The translations under genes were made by a program, and so were the position numbers. The notes under the pieces are model-generated. The model made no database searches and was not told where the DNA came from. It saw only the letters and a program-made list of their open reading frames with translations. Shown here in pieces: positions 11,263-22,368 of a stretch of DNA of 64,000 nucleotides (its first letter is position 1; every line of letters starts with the position of its first letter). Source of the DNA: Cladopsammia gracilis (taxonomy: Eukaryota; Cnidaria; Anthozoa; Scleractinia; Dendrophylliidae); NCBI GenBank assembly GCA_022457155.1, contig JAJGOT010000352.1, forward strand, positions 62,001 through 126,000. The letters run 5' to 3'.

Positions 11263-11582
11263 GGGGTACTCTCTCATACGCTGCCGCCCGATAGGGTATG
11301 GTTTTTGAGGTGCTCAGTCCTTAAATAGGGTATCCTTTTTGGTATTTTTGCTGTTGTGATCCTTAGATATTCATTAGATAGGGTCAGTAAATTGCAGTAT
11401 CCACCCCAAGGCGCAAAACGAAAAAGATATGGTCTGTTAAAACTGTACTACACGCCCGAATTGGGCCTTTAAAAGGGTATCAAATCTCGATTTTCTACCC
11501 TTAAATACGGTCAGGGTTTGAGAACCTTGGCGGCGCACACCTATCCTAAATTGTCGGGAGTATCCCCCCCCCCCCGGGACCC
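11222..11582. mobile_element. Element bounded by poly-G and poly-C (GGGGTACTC / GAGTATCCCC)
   Basis: A G-run of more than 20 bases followed by GTGGGGTACTCTC is mirrored at 11560-11575 by GGGAGTATCCCC plus C-run. Similar G-run plus GGTACT fragments appear at about 12546-12570 and 37400-37425. Confidence 0.5.
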
Positions 11583-11939
11583 TGCTGTATTTTTAAATGT
11601 ACTGGTTTAAAAACCAGAAACTTAGCTTTAAAACAAGTGTAGTTATTATAGACGGTGGAAACGTTGCAAAAATATTCAAATAATTTATACTTCCAAAATC
11701 GTTTATAGTCGAGGAAATTGATTATTATATCGTAACTGCTTTCATGTGTATTTGCGTTTCCTTGCGGTGGACAACAGTAGGGCGACCGAGGTAGCTTATT
11801 GATTGAAGTTCTAAAAAGCGTTTCGACGTGAGAAAAAGCCCATTCCGTCGTGGATCTGATTTCACATGTTCATAACTGAAGGTGAAAACTTAAACTTGTT
11901 TTAAATTAGGTTCCAGTCTTTCTCCATAGCATTTAAATT

Positions 11940-12100
11940 TTATTGTATTATATCCAACACTCACTTCTGAAGATGTATGTTGAAGCATACGAAACGTCAA
12001 GTCATTAATCAAAGTTTTTTACAACATGCGTTGTTTTGTCATGTTTATAACCGCAGTGTGTACTTTATTTCTGTTAAAGTTGAAATGGCCGAAGAATAAG
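11940..12100. mobile_element. Repeat fragment sharing GCATACGAAACGTCAAG with 54.3-54.65 kb
   Basis: The segment around GTATGTTGAAGCATACGAAACG, and the following region to GGCCGAAGAATAA, match inverted segments at 54.35 and 54.58-54.65 kb. A CTGAAGA...GAAACGTC arrangement recalls hammerhead cores in Penelope-like elements, but stem II has an unpaired base, so I do not call a ribozyme. Confidence 0.45.
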
Positions 12101-12263
12101 AGTTTTTACGATTTAGTTACTAGTTATCAGTGACGCTATAGATCATACAAACAAGTTAATTGGTAAAATATTGTCGACGGACATATTGCTTAATTAATCC
12201 ATGCCGTTCCAGGCAAGAGACGTTTTAACGAATTTAAGCAAAAAGTGTTTTCTCGTTTTGCGC

Positions 12264-12297
<34 letters not shown>

Positions 12298-12929
12298 GGG
12301 GGGTGGCCCTGAGTTTGAAATTAGTCAAGATCCAACACGTCAGTCTCCCTTATTCGCTCCAGGATTTTCCTTAAATTCTTTGTGTGAGGCTTACTTGCAT
12401 GCTTATTTCCTCAAAAGCAATGCAATAGTTACTGTGAGAAAAAATCTGAAGCCATGAAGTCGGGACACAAATCGCTTATCAGTGAATTTTATAGAAAACA
12501 TATGCATAAACCACACGTAATAAACGTTTCAGTGACAGTTTATTCCGGGGGGGGGGGGTACTACGATATGAAAATGACAGGGTGCTTTCGTAACCTTTAG
12601 GGTGTTGAGCCGAACCGAACAAATATGACAGAATTTGTCATATGTTGTTTAAAATTGTAAACTCTTATGGATAAAAATATATTTGAGCCACGCATATTGT
12701 TGTGTAGTCATTTAAGTTAAAGGAGTCAAGAAGACACTCACGTCTCCACGGCGTCTCCACTGGTATCTATGTCATGAACTTTATAATTATTTACTAAACT
12801 AAACTTTTATTCATATTTATAAAATTCATTAATAATTCATAAGGAAAATACAAAAGAAATGAATGTTTAATGAAGGTTTGTAAACCCCAATACAGATCAA
12901 CTGAGTTGATGAATTATTAAACAGTACCA

Positions 12930-13075
12930 TTAACTTTTGATACAGATGTCTGCTGAGCTAATTAGTATGCATTAACTTTTGATACAGATCTCTGCTGAGC
13001 TAATTAGTATGCATTAACTTTTGATACAGATGTCTGCTGAGCTAATTAGTATGCATTAACTTTTCATACAGATCT
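12930..13075. repeat. 42-base tandem repeat, ~3.5 copies
   Basis: Unit begins ATTAACTTTTGATACAGATG and ends AGTATGC. The copies alternate between GATGTCTGC and GATCTCTGC. Non-coding. Confidence 0.9.
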
Positions 13076-13784
13076 CTACTCATTGTTTCATTTCATAAGT
13101 CAGATAAAATATTCGCGTCCGGCTCGCCTTCGGCTCGCCATTGTAAATACCCGGCCCATACAGATCTCCCGCTCATACTTTATCTATCACATAACGAGAT
13201 ACAATCAATTATATTACTTCTACTTAGTAACACTTTAACATGCAGTAGTTTTACTTATATTATTATTAGGCATGCATACATGAGCTTGTTGATATAGTAA
13301 TCAATACGTTACGGCTATCAAACGAGATTTTGGTACCTTTTAGGCTGTTTTTCGAAAATTTCCGACGAGCAATCCCGTCATTTTTATATGGGAGTCCTCT
13401 CCCGGGAGTTTATGCAACAACTAAACACAGTATGCAGCGGCTAGTTTGTATTTGCTGCTCGCTACGCTCGCAGCAGTCCTATTTAACTCAGATAGCGGTT
13501 TGATTCTCAACGCGTGTTAGTGGAACTTTTTGCATCGCTTTCGTTCGGTTCAACAGCACAGCTGACCATTGCAACGCTGGCTCAAACACGTGTTTTCCCT
13601 TCGCGAGCTCTTCCATAGTCCTGAAGTGTTCGTGTTAGGACATGTGAGTATAATATGTATTGCTTTGCTACAGTGTATATATACCGTGTCACTTAAGGAG
13701 TTGCTCGGTCTTTTCTTTCAAAGCATCGTTGATTGCAAATCTTGCTAAAGGAGCGACATAAAACGACCTACATCACGAGTTGAG

Positions 13785-13965
13785 CCGATTTGCTCTGATC
13801 TGTGACAAACAAACTGAACTGAGCGAATGTGCTCGGTGTGTCAAAAGACCCATTGTGGTTGCAAAAAAAGAAAACGAACTGAGCGAATGCGCTTGGTGGT
13901 CAATGTGCCAAACGACCCATTGTGGTCGCAAACAAAACGAACTGAGCCAATGCGCTCGCAAACAT
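13785..13965. repeat. ~55-base tandem repeat (GAACTGAGCGAATGCGCT core)
   Basis: Three imperfect copies, each with GAACTGAGC-AATG-GCTCG and CCCATTGTGGT. Open frames on both strands here are by-products of the repeat. Confidence 0.75.
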
Positions 13966-14762
13966 ATACATTAAAAGGCATTTATTCACGCAGTCCGAAT
14001 GCCGAATACTACCTAAATCAAAAGGCACCGAACAATTACTGCATCTGCTAATGAACACATTCCTTCCTCTTTACTACAATCAATTTTAGACATTACTACC
14101 GAATACCTCTCAATATTTTTTCGAGCAATTAAGAAATATGATGCTTTATAACTAGACCATCTGCTCTCAGCACTTTACCTTCCATTAGGAACCACTATAG
14201 TTTATTTCCAAATTAACGCGTCTTTTTTTTCATATATTTCCTGCAATTTTCGCGCTGCTGAATTACAAAGATTTTTTTTGAACGTGCGGGCAATTCCATT
14301 CCGACATTTCGCTACTGACTGCAAGCTACTGCTGTCAGGTTACTATACGACTATGTGATCTTATTCACATAGGCATCCATGGCCATTTTAAAACTATTAG
14401 CGAAGCTGACAATCTGCCGACGAGAGTGCCATTGCAACGTACTTGCTGGTTAAAAACAACGGAAGCTCCAACCATATATATGCATCTACAGGTGTCACAG
14501 CAAAGACAGAACCTTCTTTCTCAAATTGTTTTTGTATATCATTTTTGCCGGTACATTGCTTTTATTTTCGTTGTTTTAATAAAGGAAGCAAAGTGAAGCA
14601 AAGTAAACCAAGTTTCTGATGATAGTTTTTCATGGGTGATTATATTGCTCTACAAACGGCTCGTTATATCCATGCTAGACATGTTTCAGAACAGGTTACT
14701 CCTGAACTGAGTAAAATTTGTGATCCTCGCAGTGTGCTCTCTCACAATTGACCATTTATCCA

Positions 14763-14990
14763 TGTGCCTTGATAGCTCAGTGGATAGAGCATTGCACCGG
14801 TATCGCAAAGTCATGACTTCGAATCCCGTTCAAGCCTGAATTTTTTTTCAGGTTGCTTTTTCAACTGCTCAAGTTGAGAGCACGCTGCGAGTTTCACAAA
14901 TTTCACTCATGTTATCCGCAGTTCCGAAAATATATGATTTTCATATTTTCACATTCATATTTACTCCTCATGGCAAGGAAGGAGAGACAT
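14763..14990 (+). repeat. tRNA-derived SINE
   Basis: The first ~75 bases resemble a tRNA: GCCTTGA/TCAAGCC acceptor ends, A box TAGCTCAGTGGATAGAGC, T-loop TTCGAATCC. The anticodon-loop position 33 is C and the T-stem is broken, so it is not a working tRNA. A T-run and a ~150-base body follow, as in SINEs. Confidence 0.65.
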
Positions 14991-15645
14991 GATTTTTCGT
15001 GCGGCTTGCATGAACATCTTTTCATAATGGTATAAACCGCTGTTAGGAGCGCTGTGTCACGGGCGCATAGTCACGATACAGATGGAGGGGTGAAACACAA
15101 CGATATTTATGCTTGAGTAAAGGCTGCTGACCTAAAATACTGTACAGAATTTGAAAACCGATAGAAAAACGGAGTAAATTGTCTTCCGAACGAGATGTTT
15201 AGCAGCAATTTTGGATGATTTTTGGTGGAGATATTGCAGATCGAAGATTGGAAATTTTAGCCGTGGGATGTTTACTCAGTGGCCTTGAAAAAAGTCGAAC
15301 TTCAATGTGAATTACCGTGGTGGATACAAACTTTTACGGAAAACCAATTTCATGGTCAAGGACAACATTGTTTCGAGACAATAATTTCGATTGATAACAG
15401 GGAATTGGTTGCCGCTCTGGGTTGTCGCGTTAAATTTTACGAAGGCGATTCTGCTGGAAATGGCATTACGCCATACTGTTGTTACTCAAGAAGAAAGGTT
15501 TACTTTCAAGGCCAAAACCGTGGAGAATAAATCTTGAAATATAGTGATTTTTATGTCAGAAAATGGCCATCGATGTCAAGGAACAGGATCCGATTGATAA
15601 AAGTAGAAAAGTCTAAAGCCTAGAGAGGTATGTCAAAATAATTAT

Positions 15646-15651
15646 TTTATT
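15646..15651 (-). terminator. Poly(A) signal of the GPCR gene
   Basis: AATAAA on the minus strand, 50 bases after the GPCR stop codon. Confidence 0.55.
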
Positions 15652-15700
15652 TCACTCAAGCTTCTCTACTTACGTCTGACATGTTTTTACGTGTTTTTTT

Positions 15701-16733
15701 CTAAGTGTCGCTACGCACTGCGCACGCGTGCCCCTCCTTCCTTGCCATGTGAACTGCAGGAAACACCGCAGCACTGCTAAAACAGCGAAGAAGTCTTTTA
15801 AGACCTTGACGATAGTTGCTACTGAAAACGAAGCAGATAAGAGGGTTTATAGCACAATTTGCGTAAGCCATAAACCAGGCGAAACTCGAGTAGCGTTTGA
15901 CGCCACAAGAAATTGATTCTTCCCTTGCAAACAAACGGAGCAAAACGGTAATAGTGAAAGGTACCCAGCAAAACACAAACCCTAACACGATAGCAATGGC
16001 CATCTTTAGCACCCTTCCGTTTCTTCGCGTGCGCTGTTCCTCAGCGTTGGCCGAAAACTCCCCTGGATGAACCTGTGTCTTGAGCTTGACAAGAATGACG
16101 GAGTAAAGTATGGCCAACAAGACAACGGGAATGTAAAAAAAACACAATAAATCCTGCTAGAAAGTAATTTGCAACCGACGAGGACTCTCCAAAGGCGTTA
16201 TTCCACTGCAGCCTGCACGTCAGTTTTCCTCGGTATTCAACAAGTTCGTGTGCGAATAAATATGGCGAATGAACAGCCATTGCAACGATCCATGTGGTGA
16301 TAATGAAGAAGGGACACAATTTTGGACCGATGAGGGGGGAACGGAGAGGAACTACCACAGCTCCAAATCGATCCACTGCTATCAGAACCACACTCTGAAT
16401 CGATACGATGGTAGATATATCCGCAAAGAAAGGGAGAAGCTTACACAAGGCTAAGCCTATACCACCAGCGATAAGCCAGGAGCCAACGTACAACCTTGTC
16501 ATTTGAAACGGGAACAGGAATATCGGATACAGCAGGTCGGACATTGCCATGTTTGCGATGAAATAATTTATCGGTTTTCTTAAGGTTGGCGTTCTGTAAA
16601 CAATTGTTACGATGAAAGAATTCCCAACCAGTGAAACAATGAGGATCAGGCAGAAAGCAAAGGTGTTCCCGATTTTTTCTGCTGTGGGATTAAGCAGATT
16701 GGAACAGCTCGATCCATTTGCCGTTGTGTCCAT
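15701..16733 (-). pseudogene. Rhodopsin-family (class A) GPCR, single exon, one frameshift
   Basis: Translation from ATG at 16733 gives an N-terminus with NGS, TM1 (GNSFIVTIVY), TM2 with D2.50 (NMAMSDLLYP), TM3 ending in DRF in place of DRY, TM4 and TM5. The frame then breaks in a run of eight T (minus strand; 16135-16142) and resumes one base over with the rest of TM5, a basic third loop, TM6 with FCWVPF, TM7 with NPLICF in place of NPxxY, and a short tail to 15701. Removing one T restores ~343 residues, normal for the family, with no other lesion. It may be a recent pseudogene or a homopolymer sequencing error. Intronless peptide/amine-type receptors are numerous in cnidarians; the ligand cannot be told. 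Confidence 0.85.
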
Positions 16734-18770
16734 GTTTTCTATGCCGTCTAGCGTGACGTTTATTCTAAAACTTCAAGTGGTTTCTTGAGAGAAAGAGCAG
16801 TGCTCTTTTCAGTTTCATTTACCCGGAATAACATTGTTAATCGTCACGTGGGTTACTAAGTTTAAGTAAATACGTACTTTAATTTATTTGTGGCCATAAG
16901 TTGACGCCTGATGTGCTATTGGCGCCTTATTTTCTTTTCTTTTTTTGATTTAGGAATAACTATTATGTCATTATACCTGAAAACAGAGCTGGTTAATAGA
17001 AGATAGCTAATGTTAACAGATGTAAATAAATGCGAAATATTTCAATTTGAGATTCAGTTTGCCGATGAAACCGTACTGAATTATTTCAAGTTTGTCTTTT
17101 AAGAATAAAATTTACAATCCCAATTTAAAGCAGTTTCTCGGTGTTGCGGCCTTGTCGATCATTAAATGATTAAATACAAAAGATTTAAAAGACACTGAAT
17201 AATACCAACACCACAATAACTAACGAACAATAGTTTACGCAACACGGACATACACCAATTTGTTCAAAAGTCAATATTTATCGGCCCTGATGAATAGAGT
17301 ATTTCTATGGACGCTGGTGATATTATAACGAACCGCGTGCTACTCAATTTGTCACGAAAAATTACCGACTATTAACTGGACAAAACGCAAAAATATAAAA
17401 GAAACTCATAACTTACACAACCCTTAACAGTTCATTTTAAACTCGTGAATGCGCGAAATTGAAAATGAAGCATTGCCGACGAGTTATAGCAAATCGGGAA
17501 AATTTCACTCGGTCGATGGTTTGAAGGCGGGCTTTTACCTGTTCTAATTTAATGCAAAGAAATATACCCGGAAAGCCGAAAACATGGAGCATGAAGTCTT
17601 TTAATTTTCAGGGCACAACCTCTCAAAAATTAAAACCGATCTGTGGATTTCAAATAGATTTTTCAAGAATGTACCTAGGAAATCGCAACCGCACGGTAAA
17701 TGTTGTTTTAAAACGTGCGAAGTTTCTCTGCTTTATAAACGGAAATTTGACAACCTTTATCGAAAGTTTAAAACCGCGACCTAAAATATTCGATTCTGAA
17801 GAAAAGCTATTATCATTAATTTTTAATGCGCGACGAACCTTATTTAATTTATCGCGGTGTCGCCGCTAAATGTGATCATGTGGCGCAAATAATGGATCTG
17901 TTTTTCAAAGTTTTTAGTGCACAACTGCATTAAAAAAAATATCTAGCAATGTTTATTGAACCTTACCGGTAACATTGCGTCTTAAGTTGTTTGACAAGTT
18001 TTATGCTCACTTTTATATGCAAATTCAGTACACTTTTGATTTCATAGCACAGTTAAGTTTGCGAATTTGCTGTCAGAATGTATACTATTCGCCACAAACT
18101 TTAATTTTTAATAGAAGTCTTATTCAAGCGTCCCATTTTTAACAAAACTTATATATGGCTCCGGCAATGTAAGTGTTAAAGGACATTTTTCCTGTCGGAG
18201 ACTCGAGTTATTAAATGCAAATATTTGCGGAATATAACGAGGGCCCATCCCCCTCGGTCGGCACTCGCAACATTTTTCCTACGCGCGCTGCCTGTCTTGA
18301 ACGCAACAGCCCCACCGTGTTCTTGAAAAATGAAAATAGATTTTCAATATTAATTGTCTGAATCAACAGAAATTTATTTATCATATTTTGCTGGTAGGTA
18401 GGTATACATGATCGTATCATCTCGGACAGATATCTCGTCTGAAATAACTTAGATCTATTTATAAAAATATATATAATGCCCCCTGCTATACTGAAAAAGG
18501 AAACGAATTACAATAAAACTTTGTTACTTATTGGGTTTATGTAGAGAAAACAGCCATATATTTTATCTTTTTTTTTAATTTTAAAGAGCGACACCACAGG
18601 TAACCCAAGCTCCTACTATGAGTGTCCAGGGTTCTATCTAGAGGGTTTGAGGGGTGATAGCTCTCCCACATCCCAAAGAAAAGCCCAGCTTCGTCCCCCC
18701 TCCCCCCCCCCCCCCCCCCGCAAAAAAAAAAAAATGTTTTCACAATATGGGCCCACTTCGATGGTATAGT
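16734..18770. other. Intergenic, no supported gene
   Basis: AT-rich. A 105-codon plus-strand ORF (17552-17869) has no domain or splice support. Poly-C and poly-A tracts lie at about 18696-18735. Confidence 0.45.
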
Positions 18771-18774
18771 CTAA

Positions 18775-19375
18775 ATGCCATAGCTCAGAAGGAGGTCGGA
18801 CACCTTATTGGCAATATATAACGGAATAACTGGTCAGCTTTCGGTTGAGGTACAACCCGAGAAACTAGGTGGTACCCTGGTACGGTAGGCTATGTAAACC
18901 TAAGCCTAGCTGAGGTCACAGGTTCAAGGTTAAGCCTAAAGAATACCGTTCAGAAGGACGTCGGACACCTTATTGAAACTTATATAACGGAGTAACTGGT
19001 TAGCTTTCAGTTGATGTTATGGGTAGCAATTTATATAGTTAAATTTAGGCCTTAACAACCCGAGAAGCTAGGTGGTACAGTGGTACAGTGGTACGGAAGA
19101 CTATCTAAGCCTAATCCTAGCTGAGATCACAGGTTCAATCCTGAGTGGGGGATTTTAGATTTTCTTTTTTACACTTAAAAATTTATTGAAAATAAAATTC
19201 TAAGTGTCGACATTACGTTATATAAGTCTTAATAAGGTGTCCGACGTCCCTCTAAACGGTATTCTTTAGGCACAACCCAGGTTCAATCCTTTTCTTTTTT
19301 ACACTTAAACATTACGTTATATAATTCTCAATAAGGTGTCCGACCTCCTTTTGAGCTATAGCAGGTAGACTCTAC
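18775..19375. mobile_element. Nested inverted-repeat element with tRNA-like segments
   Basis: Outer ends CTCAGAAGGAGGTCGGACAC and its complement (about 18782 and 19335-19360) enclose a second pair with GGACGTCGGACACC (about 18957 and 19227-19245). Between them, 19062-19150 has an A-box-like GGTGGTACAGTGGTACGG and a B-box-like GGTTCAATCC, so a tRNA-derived piece is embedded. Confidence 0.65.
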
Positions 19376-19811
19376 CAATTTCGATATATTACATATTTTT
19401 ACTTGACTCCGAGGCTTAGGGGAATAAAATGGAAGAGATTACATTGAGGTTCAGGGATGACTAATTAATTTCTTTTTTTATTCCGCTAATCCTCGGAATG
19501 AGGTTCTCTGGCAATTTTAATATATCAAAATTGGCCTATTAGACAGTATTATAAGTAAATATGTTAGAAAAATCATTCTGGTCACTGCCCATGAAGTACT
19601 TTACCGCAGCTAATTGAAGCATTGTCAAAATGTTACCACGACTAAAAAATAAAATGAAATTCTACGCAATTCCGAACCAGCGGGCTTGTCCCCGGACCCC
19701 CCTAGGATGCTCCTGGACTTCGGCCACTCGGAACTTCTCCCCAAAACGAAAAATCTTATCGTTTACGATCTCGACAACAGTAGGAACTCAGTTGGGTTCC
19801 ACGTGACAATA

Positions 19812-20008
19812 CCTACAGTAAACTCTCACTTAAACGACCACTCTCTTAAGCGAGCACTTGCCGTAAGCGACCACTTTGTAAATAACCGTTTTGTTTCCAA
19901 GTCAAATACTGTCAGATCAAATTTATGTTTCTCTTAAGCGACCGCCTCCCTTAAGCGACCATTTTTTCCTGTACCAGTGGTGGTCGCTTAAGAGAGAGTT
20001 GACTGTAT
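19812..20008. mobile_element. MITE with TACAGTAAACTCTC / GAGAGTTGACTGTA ends
   Basis: Inverted ends of about 28 bases, with internal CTTAAGCGACCAC repeats in both orientations. Confidence 0.75.
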
Positions 20009-20910
20009 TACGTTTTGCTTCATTGTATCTGCCAATTCCCTTCTATAAAACCGGGTATGTATTTGAAATAACTGCTATATTCGAATATATCCAATGTGTG
20101 CTTTCTTTATATGGTACTTTTACATTGTGCGATTTAAAATAGCCCTACAATATTCACCCTTACTTTTTCTAATTCCTACAAACTACCACCTTTGTAAAAA
20201 TAAAATGTGGAGTACGAAACATTTAACAGCCTCCATAATGATCAACATCCCTGATGTTGTCGTAAGCAACAGCCGATTTTGTCATGCTAAAATAATGAAA
20301 CTGGAATATCTTCTTATTTCAGTCACCTAGATTCGCACAGATTTAATTCGTAACAATTGTAGCGTTAAAAGACTTAAAAACATCATATCACTGCCGTACG
20401 AATTCGAAATGTTGAAAAATCGACAAATGTACTCCACACAGGAAATTTCTAGTCATATACAGTGCTTGATTTTATCTACAGACTCAAAAAGCAAGATCCA
20501 AAATGGTAGTTTGGTTGTCATCTACGAGGAAAAAAGATAAACGACCATTTTAAATTTGCACTTTAAGGGGGCAGAGAGCGGGCGAAATTGATTGCTAGCT
20601 TAGCTTTTTATCACTTTAACATCGGCGTTTTCCGCAAATAACTCACAAAAAGGTTCAGTAAAAAATGCAGATTGAATGCCCTCAACATTAAGCCAGGCTT
20701 GTAGTACTATCAGTGATAGAAGATAATTTGTAACAGAAAACTGATATTCCATTTGTTTGAATAGATGGCTTCTGCCCTCTATTTCCCACTCACAGCCAGT
20801 ATGATATGATGGAATCTTGGACGGCAGGCTTAAAATTTAGTCTCCTAAAAATTAAAAGTATAAAAGCACGAAATGAGTCAGAGAATTTATACAAATTTGT
20901 GATGATGCTA

Positions 20911-21311
20911 TAGGTGCGGTTACACACACTACGGTAAATGGCATTTGCCATGGTAGATCATCCCGCAGTGCATAACACTTGGGTTTAGTACCATGTTAAC
21001 CAGCGGTTACACGCGATTTGTGATTTGCCAATGTAAAACGTACAATGTCACACAATTCACTTTTCCTTTGCGGTTAAGTGTTGATGTCAAACGGAGCATC
21101 GTGATTGGCTCTTGTACCTTGGGCATCACAACACCATTACAATTTACCACGTTAAATGTCATGGGCGCTTCGTGTGATCTTTTTGATGTATCCATGGATA
21201 TTTACCACGGGAAATTTACCTCGGGAAATGTCGGTCACACTCACTAAATGCAGTTTCCCGTAGTGAAAGGGTCATTTGTCACGGTAAAGTGCCCTGTGTA
21301 ACCGCACCTTA
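20911..21311. mobile_element. MITE copy 1 (TAGGTGCGGTTACAC ends)
   Basis: 15-base inverted ends (GGTGCGGTTACAC / GTGTAACCGCACC) bound ~400 bases rich in CGGTAAA/TTTACC motifs. A diverged copy lies at 38.5-38.9 kb in opposite orientation. The overlapping ORFs on both strands belong to the element. Confidence 0.8.
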
Positions 21312-21955
21312 TATTTCAACTGATTTCATAAACACATCGTTAACTGAAGATTGCAAACTGAAACGAATCAACCAGAGGTAAAGATCAGGAACCATTGAGT
21401 CTTCACGATGTGTATAAATTATAAAGGTCACATTTGTTTACGTGTGTGTTCGGATTTTCTTGAGAATATAATTATAGACAACTTTTCTCTGTCAAAACAT
21501 GTGAGGGACTAGCATGACTTTTCGCATACATATTCCATATCATACATTAAAATTGTAAAATTCATATGTTTTTATATATAATTAGCACCGGGAAAAACAC
21601 TCAAACATCAGTTTATGGCAAGCATATTTCGGATTATAAAGGCCTTTTCACAAGACCGCCGCAAAGTATGTCCATATTTCATGCAAATTCGCCGAAAAGC
21701 GAAGACAAAGGCGAATGAATGCGAAAGTGGCCAAAACGGTCTGCATGGAGTGAATGTGAATAGAGAGAGCAAAATTAGGGAGATTTGTACGATCTATTTA
21801 CTATTTTTTTGTCTTTGAAAAACCAAAACACCGCAACTTACTAGGATAAAATATCTTTCTTAACTATTTTTCACGCGAGAGAATCGATTTCTTGACAAAG
21901 CGTGCCAAACAAGGAAACCGCCAGCAAACTCAGCCAATTGCAATTTTCATCAAAG

Positions 21956-21961
21956 TTTATT
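21956..21961 (-). terminator. Poly(A) signal of gene B
   Basis: AATAAA on the minus strand about 135 bases after the stop of exon 7. The only such hexamer seen close to that stop. Confidence 0.45.
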
Positions 21962-22095
21962 GTATAGTAGAAATTAAAAATCTTCTCTAAAGTTGTACGT
22001 GCCAATGATCCTTGGAAAAAGAGACGATGTGGAGCATTATAATTTCTTGCTTATGGACCCAACACAAAATAGAGACCAGACTGCGTTGATAAACC

Positions 22096-22368
22096 TCAAA
22101 GGAATGAAACAAAAATACAAACCTCCTCTTGTTCTGTTTCTTCTTTGGATGCTTCATCCTTGATATCAAAGCCCAGGTTTATGGCACCCAGGTTAGGATC
22201 GGCATCGCTGCTGTCTGACTGGCCGAAATCAGGCTTCTCGTCTTCTTTACCGCTGACCTCATCTGCGGCAGCCGGACCCTGTTGGTTCTCATCTTTCTCT
22301 GGCTCGGGTAATTGCACTGTCGCTGGGTAATTAAATCCCTTAGAAGCTGTAGACGGCTCCGGTGTAAT
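22096..22368 (-). CDS. Gene B exon 7: acidic C-terminus
   Basis: Starts after acceptor TTCCTTAG in phase 0 with ITPEPSTASKGFNYPATVQL and is Asp/Glu-rich to the stop. A GAG|GTTTGT donor lies nine codons before the stop, the same sequence that gene D uses at 63294, so alternative continuation is possible. Confidence 0.65.
   Translation of the reverse strand: MTPEPSTASKGFNYPATVQLPEPEKDENQQGPAAADEVSGKEDEKPDFGQSDSSDADPNLGAINLGFDIKDEASKEETEQEEVCIFVSFL

Noticed and set aside
11955..11995. Hammerhead ribozyme CTGAAGA...GAAACGTC
   Set aside because: Stem II leaves an unpaired base after the core, stem I does not pair, and the related copy at 54.35 kb loses the core.
14763..14838. Functional tRNA-Thr (GGT)
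   Set aside because: C at position 33, broken T-stem and a SINE body downstream.
17552..17869. 105-codon plus-strand ORF
   Set aside because: No recognisable motif, no neighbour or repeat relation.
16800..22090. Phosphatase exons for gene B downstream of exon 7
   Set aside because: I looked for DYINA, YIATQ, WPD and HCS-type coding on the minus strand and saw none.
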